From Locusta migratoria (taxonomy: Eukaryota; Arthropoda; Insecta; Orthoptera; Acrididae): 64,000 nt of DNA. This document shows positions 44,588 to 56,600 of this stretch, in pieces. The stretch lies in the NCBI GenBank assembly GCA_026315105.1, contig CM048755.1, forward strand, positions 214,818,333 to 214,882,332, in the 5' to 3' direction. The notes below the pieces were generated by a model, which saw nothing but the letters and a program-made list of their open reading frames with translations, had not been told where the DNA came from and searched no databases. The position numbers and the translations under genes were made by a program. The first letter of the stretch is position 1; each line of letters starts with the position of its first letter.

Positions 44588-45699
44588 TGTCCGGACACTT
44601 GCCACGCCGGACACTTGCCACGCCGGACATTTGCCACACTTTTACCTGCTTCAAAGGGTCAAGTGCCTCTATCTCCTCCTCCACTCCCCCCCCCTCCCCA
44701 CAACAACCAGCCCGACAATTCCGTGGAGGGTATCCAGACATACGCAAACTGGTAGCTTCCACATTTCGTAGTGTGAGCATCAGTATGGAAGTTATTACAA
44801 CGGCAAAGGGCAGGCCTTTTGCCCATTACAATGGTTACGCGATAATAAGGTGTGGAAGTGCCTACGCCGAAAATAGGATCATTGCAAGGGAAAGCTGTTT
44901 TAGAAGTACGGAGACTTATTGAACGTAGAGAACACTTGTGAGGACCACCTAACGATGCGATCTTTATTAGTTGAAAGAATAAAGAGTGTATCAGACCTCA
45001 GTATCATTAAATAACTTAATGATGAAACTAGCTGGTCCGAGTTCAGTTCACTAGCATTTAATCAATACACAGTGAAATTTGACTCAACGACGCAAATACA
45101 TTAAACATCACTCAAATGATCCTCCTGCAACAAGAATTTATAGTTATATCTACCGCTTTTCATTTTGTAATTTCCTATTTAGTTATAAGCTCCTATATAT
45201 GATAAGTTAAGATAATTTTTTCTACCTTCTAATATTATGGCCATACCGTCTACGATTGTGAGTTCTAAAATCATTTCCTGTAACTTCAGAGCTGCAATTA
45301 GCGCCTAAAATATCATTTTTGTTAAAATGATGAGGTACACTTTAGGTTTTAAAAAGAATATGAACTTTTCAGTTGCACCTAAAATAGACACCCTAAAACA
45401 GATCTGCTCTTAAGTTTGACAAGTTCGGCAGCTTTAGTGTTGAAACAATTCCCATACCTCCAAAATTAGACAAGGATAGAAATAAATTTATAGTAGATTT
45501 AGATCTCATGAAGTACATTCAACTGTAGTCCTTAAAAATTAAAGTTTCACACCATGTTATGATTATCTTTAATCAGGCCAGTAAAAGCTATTGAAACAAA
45601 GCAAGGAGCTTACTATTCAAAAATAATTGTTACAAAAGAATATCAGAAACAAAAGTATTAGACGTATTTCTCTTATGCATTAGAAACTTTTTGAAAACA

Positions 45700-46740
45700 T
45701 ATTTGATCATTTCGTCTGCAACATCACTTATTTGATAGGGTGATTTGCTTTGCATCACCAAGGGTATCTACGTCTATGTTATGTTTGCATCAGTTCTCAT
45801 TTCGAATTGTGGAATATTTACTTCGGCTTCTTTGGTGAAAGAATTTCAAAAAATTGTATTTAGTAACTCCGCTTTAGTGGCAGTGTCATCAGTAACATTA
45901 CCGTTATCGCGCAGTAAACGCATTGACTGAATCTGACCGCTGGTGAACAAAGAGTTTCGATTTGAAAACTACTAAATGAATGTCGCATTGAAGGCAGCGC
46001 TAAATTTCGAGTTTCAGTAAAACTTCGGCAATCGTGTAGGTTTTGCTTTCGCCTAAATTTTCTGCAAAAGCTTACTGGTCTGTTTTGTGTACCATGGGGC
46101 ACCAGTTCAGTTTTTTATTAATTTATTTGCTAGGAATCCCTCGAGTGCTGTTTATACTATTTCTTTGAATGTAAGCCACATATGGTCTTCACTTACACAG
46201 TCAATTTAGAAAAAATGGAGACTGTCTCATAGGAAGATGTCAACAGAATTTTTATTAAGTTGTTTACTTTTTTTTAATTGATGTATTTAGAGTTTAGTTT
46301 TGGTAAATATCTTTGTTACGGATTTGAGCTCGCTACAACTTTGTATTCACTTATCGCTGTATCCATCGTGATCTTCAGGAGTACTTGTGACTAAGAACTT
46401 AAGTGTGTTTTCGAAACCATTTACAATTTGAATTGGCTCGTGAACTAACTGTTCAAGTTAATTGTTTTAAAAAGCATTTAGAACAATCTCGGAAGATGTA
46501 TCTGCCACCCTGTCTGAAGGTGTATTTTTGTCAACATACTGATCGTAGATTTAAGTCACTACCAACTATAATTGTATGAGTAGTGTACCTATTTGTGATG
46601 AGACTCACGTTTTCTAAGAACTGTTGAGCGGCAGAATCTCGGTTCGAAAAAGAACACGCAAATGAAGACAGGCAAACATTAGTAGAGATTCGTGAGTCTA
46701 CAAAAGATCGATGCGTGGAGCATACAACCAAAGTCATACC
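45700..46740 (-). mobile_element. LINE endonuclease-to-linker fragment, antisense
   Basis: Minus-strand pieces: QFLENVSLITNRYTTHTIIV with GSDLN (endonuclease GDxN-like region), MWLTFKEIV-like linker, LQKI-AKAKPTRLPKFY, and AELLNTIF with FTKEAEVNIPQFEMRTD before the RT. Highly decayed. It is back-to-back with the plus-strand LINE starting at 46741. Confidence 0.65.
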
Positions 46741-48465
46741 TTAGCAAAAGATCTTTTCGAGAACCTTAAAAAATTCTGGTCCTATGTAAAATCGATAAGC
46801 GGGTCAAATCCCACTATGAAGTCAATCGTTGATCATTCCGGGGAGTAATAGAAGAAAGCAAACGTAAAGCTGAAGTTCTAAATTTAACCTTTAAGAAACC
46901 TTTCACGCACGAGGGCCGCACAAATGAAACAGTCTCCTGGTCCGGATGGAATGCCAGTTCGGTTTTACAAAGAGTATTCTGCGGCATTAGCCCCGTACTT
47001 AGCTTGCATTTATCGCGAAACTTTAATTCAGCGCAAAGATCCAGCGCAGCTGACTCCTGTATATGAGAAAGGAAAGTGAACTGACCCACATAATTAGAGG
47101 CCAATATCGTTGACATCAGTTTGCTGTAGAATTTTGGAGTATATTCTCAGTGCGAATAAAGCAAATTTCCTTGAGACGGAAAAGCTTTTTTCTATAAATC
47201 AGTACGGGTTTAGGAAACATCGTTCATGTGAAACTCAGCTTGCCTTTTTCTCACTTGACATCTTGCGAGCCGTGGATGAAGGGCAACAAGATTGTGTTTT
47301 TCTCGATTTAAAAAAAAAGGCGTTTGACGCGGTGCCACACTGCACACTGCTAACGAAGACACGAGCATATGGAATAGGTTCACAGATTTGAGACTGACTG
47401 GAAGACTTCCTAAGTAATAGAACGCAGTACGTTGTTCTCGGCAGCGAGTGTTCATCAGAGACCAGTGTATCGTCAGGCGTGCCCCAGGGGAATGTGATAG
47501 GACCGCAAATATTTTCTATCTATGTAAATGATCTGATGGACAGAGTAAATTGTAATTTGCGGCTGTTTGCTGATGTTTCTGTGGTGTATGGGAGGGTCTC
47601 GTGTTTAATTGACTGTAATAGCATGCAGGATGACTTAGACAAAATTTATAGTTGGTGCGAAGAATGGGAGCTAGTTCCCAATGTAGAAAAATGTAAGGTG
47701 ATGCGGATGAGTAGGAAAAACAATCCCATAATGTTCGAATACAGCATTAGTAGTGAGATTCTTGATGCAGTCGCGTCGTTAAAAATCCAGGCGTAACGTT
47801 GCAGAGATATTTGAAATGGAACGACAGTTGTAAGGCCGACAGCCGACTTCGGTTTATTGGGAGAATTTTGGGAAGATGTACTTCATCTGGAAAGGAGACC
47901 GCAGCATAGGGAGGCATAGAATGATTTCAGAGGCGAGCAGTTTCGCATGTAGGTTCGACCAATGCGCGAGTGACACGGACATGCTCACATTCTGCAAGAC
48001 CGCTACGGTCGGGGGTTAGAATCCCCCCTCGGGCATGGATGTTTGTGCCGTCGTTAGTACAAGCTAGTTCATAAGTAGTTTGTAAGTTTAGGGACTGATG
48101 ACCCCGCTGTTAAGTCCTTTAAGCTTAACAAACATTTGAACACGGAAATACTCGGGGAACTCGAATGGGGATCGCTGTAGGAAAGACGACGTTCTTTTCG
48201 AGAAATTCTGTTGAGGAAATTTAGAGGACCGGAATCTGAAGCTAAGAGTAGTACGATCTTGCTGCCGCCTACTTACATTTCGCATAATGATCGCAAAGAC
48301 AAGATAAGAGAAATTAGGGCTCTTAAGGAGACATATAGGCATTCTTTTTTTCCTTGTTCTACTTGGGAGTGGAATAGGAAAGGAGATGCCTAGTAGTGAC
48401 ACAGTGTACCCTCCGCCACGCAACGTACGGTGAATTTCAGAGTAAGTATGTAGTTGTAGAAGAAT
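46741..48465 (+). mobile_element. LINE fragment with reverse transcriptase, nested SINE
   Basis: Starts in the linker (KKFWSYVKSISGSNP). Then follow SPGPDGMPVRFYKEYSAAL, SLTSVCCRILEYILSANKAN, NQYGFRKHRSCETQLAFFSL, CVFLDLKKKAFDAVPHCTLL, GVPQGNVIGPQIFSIYVNDL and LRLFADVSVVYGRV, where the second Asp of the FADD box is Val, so catalysis would be lost. The 3' part continues to 47986, is broken by a SINE, and resumes at 48140-48465 with the family's 3' end (TATGTAGTTGTAGAAG). One in-frame stop is near 47390, with several indels. Confidence 0.85.
47987..48139 (+). mobile_element. SINE-A nested in LINE, 14-bp TSD
   Basis: Head partly lost (ACCGCTACGGTCGGGGG kept, B box GGGTTAGAATCCCCC mutated), core near-consensus. 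TSD ACACGGACATGCTC at 47973-47986 and ACACGGAAATACTC at 48140-48153, two mismatches. The duplicated word belongs to the LINE, which continues after it. Confidence 0.87.
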
Positions 48466-49463
48466 CATAAGAGTGCGGTGGTCGGTAAACGGAGTCAGTC
48501 TATAATTTATTCCGGTTGTCGAGTATAACATCTGCTTATACTAACTCACAGCTCGTATCGACTTCAGTTTCGCATGTGAGCTAGTACACATATTCCATTA
48601 TGATTTCCTCAAGTTTTACTTTGTGCTTTTTGTCTCTTTGAAATGCAGATCATAGGAATTATAGCTTTTCTATTAAAAAACTACGTTGCTTCCTCTGCGA
48701 TTTACTAGATACCAAAGCTAAACTGTGTAGAACAACAGTGTGTACGTTAGAAGCATAACACTCTGTATTCCTTCATTTCCTTATTTCAAATATTTTAAAA
48801 TTGTATGTCGACTTCAGGTGATCTGTCAAACATAGACGCTCTTATTTCTATTTTGTAAACGTAATTTTCTTCATTGTTTTGAACATTGTCCCTATACACT
48901 TTATTAACTAATGTTTCGTGGCAAGCGAGTAAATTTATGTGTATCGTTCTTTATTCCGCTCTTTCCCGGTCATGCAGTTGCAGCAATTAATATATGTACA
49001 AATGCAGTGATCAAACTTGAACGATCAGCGAACATTCGAATTATTTTTATATCGTTCCTTTCGTGTTCCTTCCATGGTGATGGACTGTTTCTGTCGCAAT
49101 CAGTAAGTGTGGAAGATAGCTACCATACAGACGGAGGGAGAATGGATCCATATTTATGGTTGGAAGAACTAATTATACACTAACATAGACGACGGTATTG
49201 CTTTTGTTTTCCAAAAGTTGTAAATATTTCGATTTCGGGATACTGAAAAGAAGTTGTACATTTCGTCGAGATGTCGAAGAAAAAGATTTCTTCCGTATTC
49301 GCTGTATCAAGTAAGATCGGAGACGTAGGTTTGGAAGCAAACAGCAGGAGTACGGGGAAGGGCGTCCCTTGCGTGGGGGGCCACTAATCCTACTACCTGG
49401 CGAAGGATCAGGTGTGGAAAATGTCCGGCGTGGCAAATGTCCGGCGTGGCAAGTGTCCGGCAT

Positions 49464-49575
49464 TCCTTCGAGGTTCCAGTCCTCTTTCGGGCATTAGTTT
49501 AAGTAGTCTTTTAGCCTATGGACTGATAATCTCAGTAGTTAAGTCCCACAGATTTACAAACATTTGAACATATTT
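49464..49575 (+). mobile_element. SINE-A, right piece (split by transposon)
   Basis: Begins at CCTTCGAGGTTCCAGTCC (B box, mutated), then a shortened core (GGACTGATAATCTCAG) and ACAAACATTTGAAC end. Completes the SINE-A that starts at 44523. Confidence 0.8.
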
Positions 49576-49705
49576 TTCCGTTTATTCCAGGGTTAAATAT
49601 TGTAATTTTAAATGAAACTACGGCTACTGGTAATTTATACTTTGTACCTCAAACCGCTGCGTAAATGTTTTTGTTTTATTTTATTTCCAAATTATAAACT
49701 GTGTG

Positions 49706-49746
<41 letters not shown>

Positions 49747-52700
49747 AGTTTATCAAAAACATATTCAACTGTTGTTTAGCACCTATATCACCTATATTAC
49801 ATTTAACATGTTTTAACAGGCATTTACACACTTATTAATAAAAGTTATGTGGTTATAATCCAGAACACTCTAATATTTATTAATACCACTTACCCGTCGA
49901 GCTGCTCGTTCGGCAGAAGAGCCATCTTCACGTGCATATGTTTGAAAATACATACTTATTCGTAATATTGAGTAGTATTTTTCATTATAATGTTCAGAAA
50001 CTTCCAGGTGGTATTATACACAGAATAGCTTATTTCACTAATATTTTACTTGTTTCTTTTCTTTTTACAAGTATCTGTAGTATTGTAGGATTTAACGACA
50101 CTGTATGCGAAATACAGATTTAAATGGTAACAACTTACAATTTTTGATAGTTATATAGTATGACAGCGTTTCATATATATTGTATGTTTACAAAATATTT
50201 CGCTAGTGGATTATAAGCAAGTAATTTACCAAAAAATCTAATATATTTTAAACATAGAAATTGTGTAGATAGTTTTATTCATATTCTAACGCTGGACAAC
50301 ATATAATCAGACATACCACTGATCAAAGACAATAATAAATAAATAAAAACAGAATGACAACCAAAGACTAAACAAAAAATGTAGTTGAACATAAATTTAT
50401 CTTTTGTTTCTCTTCCTGCAGTTTAGAATAAAAATCTTCACAACAGTTTTCCACAATATACCACACACACACAAATACTAAAATTATATTGCCCCCCTTT
50501 ATACTCATACGTCGAATAATCTCTTTGAGAAAAACTAATAAATATACACTATCTCTGACGAGCTCTGAAACCCGCAAACCGTCAAAAATCTTAAGCTGAA
50601 GCTACGGAGATCAGTGTCTGCCATATAATACTGTTAAAACTGATTTATGCAAGAATGCTACAAAACCTAGTAAGAGACAGCAACAGAAAATTGTACGTAT
50701 TATATCGTTTTTTATAGTTCTGTACATTATACCTATAAAATACTATATAATGTTGCGAAAAATTGTTTCTTTGCTGTTATGTACACCTGAAGTTGCCGAG
50801 CTGAGCTGCTCAACTTTTAAACTATAAGTATTAATAAATATCACAGTGTTCTGAATTACAATCACATATTTATGTTAATTAACGACGTCGCAAACATTGT
50901 GGACCCACAATGTAATAAATTACTAACATTAATGAAGGATTCTGTCGAAATTTATTCAAATATAGTATTTTTTTAGTTTGGATTTTAGCAACACTAGAAA
51001 GTGTATCTGTAATACAGGATCGGTTGTTAGTAAATTACGCGTATCAGATTACGTTTTCAGTGTTGATCTTGCTTACGACAATTGAAAAGTGTCGGCTTAT
51101 AAAAGAAGTGCCCCTTCTAACCAGATCCCGCAGACGCAGTTCAAATTATGTTCTATGAAAGGTGAGAGATGTGCATTGTGTACGGGGCTTAATGTCCCCC
51201 GCCAGAAAATAATAAGAGTAACACGAGACGGCGCTGCTATCACAAGAAATGAACAATGATTCGGCGTGGCGTGGCGTGCGAACCCTAATAGCGCAGCTCG
51301 GTCCGCTGCAAGCAGATCATAATTACAGACTCGGATTACCCGCTTACAGCCTTAAATAGCACTTTTAGACTACACATATCCGGGAGCGGGTGCACGGAAA
51401 GATCGGAAAGTATAATGCTGAATAAATTGTGGCTACAGCGGTGACGTTCACAGAGCTCTTCTGTCTCAGCTTTCAATTGCTTGAAGATAATCGGCTTGTG
51501 GGCATTGAAGTAACTCTACTCAGAGATACTTTCTCCTTGTAAATAAGCTTCTTCCGTGCTTGTTTATGTGATTTGTTTCCCTCGCGTAACTGCATTTTCG
51601 CTCGTCCATTTCTGCGACTGCCATTGAGCAAGTTCGAATTTCGATGTTAATGCAGTAAAAATTCATTGCTGAATGTTTTCCGTTTGATGTCGAGAATGCA
51701 CACTTTGTGAATGAAATCAGTTCTGGATAAAATATTCTTATTTTCTTGATCATAAAAGATGACATTATTTCTGTCAAAGTAAATAGTATTACTCTGAACA
51801 TATTTTAAATAATAACATTTTTAAAAGTCAGAAAATTGGTGCAAATAATTCAGAAAAGTGTGCAAAACTTAGTCAGTAATGCAATATATCATAACACAGG
51901 ATATTTTGCTATAAAGATTTAAATACAGCAGTATAAAGGGCTTATGGTAAAGGGTGACTCCGCAGCTTCGTTAACTACTGCCATTGTCACTTCTAACCTA
52001 ATTTTCTATAGTTTTGCTTAAGTTGATGTACTCAAGGATTTTAGTTTTTATGGAACTGTTGTACAATAAATGGCCTAGATTAGTTATTATTTTAAAAAAA
52101 ATCAGTAACAGAAATTTTTGCTTAGACATTCATATAACACAAAGAAGGAACACAAAGAAAATTATTTATTTTCACCAATACGTATATCATAAGCGTACTT
52201 GCCACTTAAGGAATGAAGAAATCAGTATATTTACATATTTTTAATCCTTTGATTCAGTAACTCTTCATGGGATAAGATTCTGGTGAACTAATTGGCTACA
52301 CAAAAAATATTTACTACACAAAAGAAGGTAATTCGAAATATGTATTGGGACCACAGATGTATATTACACAGGCATCTAATTCAACAGTTGGAAATATTAA
52401 CAACAGACTCATAGTATCTTCACCCACGTATGTAATATATACAATATCATTAAGTCTGATAATAACACAAACACAAGTAGAACATTCGAACGAAAAATGA
52501 TCTGCTTCATTCTATAATTAACATAAATTGGACACTAAAAACTGAAATATACCGCTATTCATCTCTCTGATATTCTACGCACAGATATAAAATATGTAAC
52601 ACACAACAGAAGCATTTTGAAATTTATATTAAAAATTTGATTGCCGAAAAAGTTATTCTTTATTACTGAGAAATTCTTCAGTAGATGAAACCTGTAAATG

Positions 52701-53320
52701 GCCTCAAAGCCTCCAGTAGCTATTTAAATATTACTTTACGTATTTTTCAGTATTTCTATTCAAGTGTAAGTGTTGTACGTTTGTTCTGCACACACGTCTG
52801 TCCCATAGATTTTAAGGTAAATTTTATCTATGGAACAGGTATCTCCCTTTCTAATTCAAATGGTTAAGGATTTCTTCATTTCTCAGAGACGCAAAATTAT
52901 TCCATTAATTCCACATTACCGTTTGTAAACTTCGTAATATTTTACTACAGGATTAATAGTCCTTTCCTTTTAGTATATAAACGTAGCATGAATTTCTGAA
53001 AATAAGTGAATTAATGTATCTAGAATGAATGATGGACATACTTTACGACTCTCACTGTCGTTCAGAATAATGAATCCAAAGAGTCAACATGTATAGAAGC
53101 ATTTTATTTGACTTCTTGATATCCATTCATAAGCAGTTTGCGTAGTGCAAATTTCAGATGAAAGTCAGAATATCAGTTGTTAGTATTCGAGCAGTTTTAT
53201 CATTTATGTACTGAAAAAACTGATGTTCAGTGTTTGTAAGGTAGATATTATTTTCAGCTTCATGATTAAAGGTTCTAGGCTCATTGACTAAGTAGTATTA
53301 TTGAATGTTACTGTGTTGCA
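49576..53320. other. 3.7 kb AT-rich sequence, no genes seen
   Basis: No SINE, LINE or transposase motif. It contains a poly-T tract (49708-49742) and a degenerate inverted repeat (49840-49920 against 50785-50885, sharing AGAACACT and ATATTTATTAATAC). A block at 51090-51430 is GC-richer, with a CTTATAAAAG TATA-like word. Compared with its surroundings it is unusually free of recognisable repeats. Confidence 0.5.
49708..49742. repeat. poly-T tract
   Basis: 35 T residues. No SINE tail adjoins directly (the SINE-A ends at 49575). Confidence 0.97.
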
Positions 53321-53329
53321 GTGCGAATA

Positions 53330-54031
53330 CAGAGGCCTAGCGATAGCTGAGAGGGTAGCAGATTCTATGCATTGCTCACAGCTAAAACTGTCTTTCTACA
53401 GACATTTCCTGATTCATCGGTTCTAGTTTTTATGTAATTTTAATAAAGCGCAGGAGTGTTGAAATGATCTGAATTAAGACACTCGCTAGACGCATCACAA
53501 ATGTCCTTTTCGGTCCATACCCGAAACGTCCAACAAAGTCATAAATGGGAATGAACCGATGCAAAAGTGAATTGTATCGAGGAATGGTATTAAAATTTCC
53601 TGAATATAATTTTGATCTTGAAATTAAGAGTTTGTCCTTTATTAGTAGTATGTATGTCAACAGTCCTGATGTTTTATTTAACACGTGCAACACCGGTTCC
53701 TTCCCCCATCATCCTTCAATAAGAGTTACTGATCTCACTGTAAACGGTATTGTTTACGCCGTCGATCCTTTCTTTGCTAAATGGCATCCGCTGCAGAAGA
53801 GACACTCTACTCGTTAATGTTCTTGTAAAGTTAAATAATAAAAACAAAGAAAAGAAAAGAAAAAGAAAGAAAGACAAGTATTTGGCATAATACTGTCCTC
53901 ACTGTCGTCTCCACATGCATCACTCAAAGGAATTTGTACAGTGAAAGGTAACATCTTTACCATTTCCATGGAAACCGTTACAAGTAAATTCTTCGTTTTT
54001 GTCCCGTAGGTGCAGGGTCGACATGTTTGAT
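53330..54031. other. unassigned; weak tRNA-like word
   Basis: GATAGCTGAGAGGGTAGCAG at about 53340 resembles an A box, with a GGTTCTAG-type word 80 bp on; too weak to call a SINE. Overlapping opposite-strand frames at 53430-53817 have no recognised domain. Confidence 0.3.
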
Positions 54032-54042
54032 GTGGATTTGGT

Positions 54043-54219
54043 TCAAAAATGTACAAATGTTTGTAAAGCTTAAGGGACTTAACGGCGGGGTCATCAGTCC
54101 CTAAACTTACAAACTACTTATGAACTACTTTATACTAAAGACAGCACAAATATACATGCCCGATGGGGATTTGAACCCCCGACGGCGGACGCTCGCGCGC
54201 ACGGCTAATCCGCCGCGGC
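54043..54219 (-). mobile_element. SINE-A copy with 11-bp TSD
   Basis: Near-consensus core and B box (GATGGGGATTTGAACCCCC). Perfect TSD GTGGATTTGGT at 54032-54042 and 54220-54230. Confidence 0.92.
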
Positions 54220-54230
54220 GTGGATTTGGT

Positions 54231-54926
54231 GTTGTTAATTGTAATGGGTGGCCAGATGCCCAGCCTGCTACCACCATATTACTACCCGAGAGGAAATATG
54301 TGCACAAAAACTGTTGTTGCTATGGATGTGAAAGGGGAATATATATATATATATATATACAAAATATAAAAAATATAAAAAATATATATATACATATATT
54401 GCTGAATGGACTTGGGGACAAGCCGGGTATCAATCTAGTGGAGTGTGTGATACCATCTAAAATATTCTTCATTTGTGTAGCCATGACGTCCGCAGTCGCC
54501 TTTGTGATCATGGTGGGTAATGCTTGTCCGTCAATGCAACTACAAATAAGGTTCGACTGGTCTCACCTGACGCGTTTCGTTTTAATGACAATAAAACACC
54601 ATCAGTGGTTTGTTTTGCTTTTTGAATCGAAATCAGTTCGTTGGCGCAACATGTGAATTACTGTTTTGTTACTTACTAAAATTTTAGGCTTGAATTTCGT
54701 CTTACATCATGGAGTGCCGATTTTCTGCATGCTGTACCGCAGATTCTTCTTTCTAGATCGCTATTTTTCGCACTAATTCCCACTTCATCGATCCACCGTC
54801 CATAATTGTTTTTCGTAGATCAGACGTATTTGTTTTGAATGTGATTGAGTCTGCACAGAGTGTTGTTGTAGGGTTTCCAACGTTGCAGTTTTAATTTTTA
54901 TTGTATTTTATAATTTTTAATTTATA
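54231..54926. other. unassigned sequence with (TA)-rich run
   Basis: TA-rich repeats at 54339-54400. No supported coding region. Confidence 0.4.
54339..54400. repeat. (AT)n and AATATAAA repeats
   Basis: Pure AT units, then AAAATATAAAAAATATAAA-type repeats, then AT again. Confidence 0.93.
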
Positions 54927-55862
54927 TCTATAAATGTGAATGTCTGTTCGGTGTACGCTTATCACGTCCGAACGACAAGACGCAGAGACTTAAATATTTG
55001 TACAGTTACTAATTTACACCTGAGGAAGGTTTTAGGCACGGTTTTATAGCGATCTGACAGACATTTAGTAATTTCAAGAATATAACGCGAAATGCGGAAC
55101 AATAATTACACTTTGAAAATTATATTTACTCTTTGAAAATGGTTTTATTGGTTGCATTGTTGCTTGAGGGTTGACAATGATAAAAGGGTGGAATATATTT
55201 GGATGGAAAGTTATCGGTGTATATGAAATTCTATGTGTGTGCGTGTTAATATTTCGCTCTGCAGTTAGAACTACAGAATGCAAATGAAAAACGAATGGTC
55301 TGTGTTTAATTGTTGTCCAAAGTCTCCCGTTGTACATCATAGCAGTTCCATGCCGATAGCTAAATGTTCAAATGTTTGTATAGCTTATGGGACTTGACTA
55401 CGGGGTCATCAGTCCCTAAAGTTACATAGCACCTATGAACTACCTAATACTAAGGACGGCACAAATATCCATGCCCGAGGGGGGTTTCGAACCCCCGACC
55501 GTGGTGCCCGTGCAGACCGTGACTGGAGTGCCTCAGTCCCCTTGGCCACCGCGGCCGGCGCCGATAGCTATAAGGGAGTGGAAGATACAGTGGTGCCGTT
55601 AGCTATAAAGGGGTGGAAGATATGGTGGTTGAAAGTCGTCAAATTAATAAAAAAAAAATTCGGACTGAAGGCTAGCGATGACGTTTGCGACTCTATAGCA
55701 AGGAGGTAACATACAGCGAAACGTGATGCCACAGACCATATCTTTGGTCTATGCGTGCTACAATGTCTTCAGCTCTTTCTCTGTAAGGATAAGCATACGA
55801 ATAAGGAAATATAGGAATAAATAAATAAACAAATACCCGGGCAACGCCGGGTTTTCAGCTAG
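54927..55862 (+). mobile_element. non-autonomous Helitron-like element with nested SINE
   Basis: Starts TCTATAAATGTGAATGTC at 54927 after an A. It ends with a perfect 6-bp hairpin (ACCCGG 55835-55840, CCGGGT 55847-55852), then TTTCAG and CTAG at 55859-55862, followed by T. These are the Helitron landmarks (TC start, hairpin, CTRR end, A/T target). Reverse-complement match to 12485-13574 for about 0.7 kb. No Rep/helicase frame. A SINE-A at 55363-55559 interrupts it. Confidence 0.72.
55363..55559 (-). mobile_element. SINE-A nested in Helitron-like element, 11-bp TSD
   Basis: Near-consensus minus copy. Perfect TSD GCCGATAGCTA at 55352-55362 and 55560-55570. The copy at 12.5-13.6 kb lacks an insertion here, which confirms the empty site. 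Confidence 0.93.
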
Positions 55863-55863
55863 T

Positions 55864-56598
55864 GCAATATAAAGTATAAAAAATTATATTTGCGGTGTTG
55901 ACAACACTACAACAATACACTGTGCTGACTCATTCACACTCAAAACAAATACGTCTGAGCTATGAAAAACATAATTATGAACAGAGCACCAGTGAAGTGG
56001 AAATTAGTGCGAACAACAGTGATGCAGAAACAAGAATCTGCGGTACAGTATGAACAAAATCAGCACTCCATGATCTATGACAAAAACCAAGAATAAAATT
56101 TCCGTTAGTTGCAAAACAGTACTTCACATGTTTTGCTAAAGAACTTTTTTCGATCCAAAAAGAAAACAAATTTTAGATATCTATGGTTAGAGACTAATGA
56201 GAATGTTTCACTGTCATTAAAGCGAAACGCGTCTGGTGAGAAAAGTCGCCTCTTATTTGCAGTTGCATAGACGGACAAACACGGCATACCCCGCAGCACC
56301 GGAAAGAGAGACTATAAGCCGCGTAGATAACCGGACGGTTCCCCAAATCCCTATTCTTAAAGTAAATACAATAGCTCCAAACACCAGCTTATATTAATCT
56401 TCAAAGCGTTGATGCCGGATTTCGATGAAGTAGTTGAAACAAACTGGGATACCTGATCGTTATTTCATCATCTAACTTCAATTTGTGATTTAAAAAATGT
56501 CTCAGACTTTAAGAGGGGACGGAGTCCCACCTGTAATTGACAAACCAATGACTTCACAGATACGACTTGGCAAAGGATCTGGAATTACGCAGGAAAGC
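55864..56598. other. unassigned sequence
   Basis: No supported feature between the Helitron-like element and the Tc1-like derivative. Confidence 0.4.
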
Positions 56599-56600
56599 TA

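Larger units (their letters stand above)
44588..49463 (+). mobile_element. DNA transposon with tandem-repeat inverted ends, ~4.9 kb
   Basis: Left end: three 16-bp units CCGGACACTTGCCACG at 44591-44638 (third unit varied). Right end: the same unit three times in inverted form at 49413-49460. The ends interrupt a SINE-A whose two pieces flank the whole block. TSD is unclear; CTTCGTCGG and CTTCGAGG are possible degenerate 8-9-bp copies. A frame near the left end (44784 on) reads AKGRPFAHYNGYAIIR, faintly like a FLYWCH zinc-finger start, a domain of some Mutator-like elements. No transposase catalytic motif was found. The interior holds two LINE fragments and a SINE, the rest (44641-45690, 48470-49410) being unassigned. 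Confidence 0.65.

Noticed and set aside
44784..44922. FLYWCH zinc finger at the left end of the 16-bp-repeat transposon
   Set aside because: Only the first ~20 residues are suggestive; the WxC and HxH ligands are not visible. Kept as a hint, not a feature.
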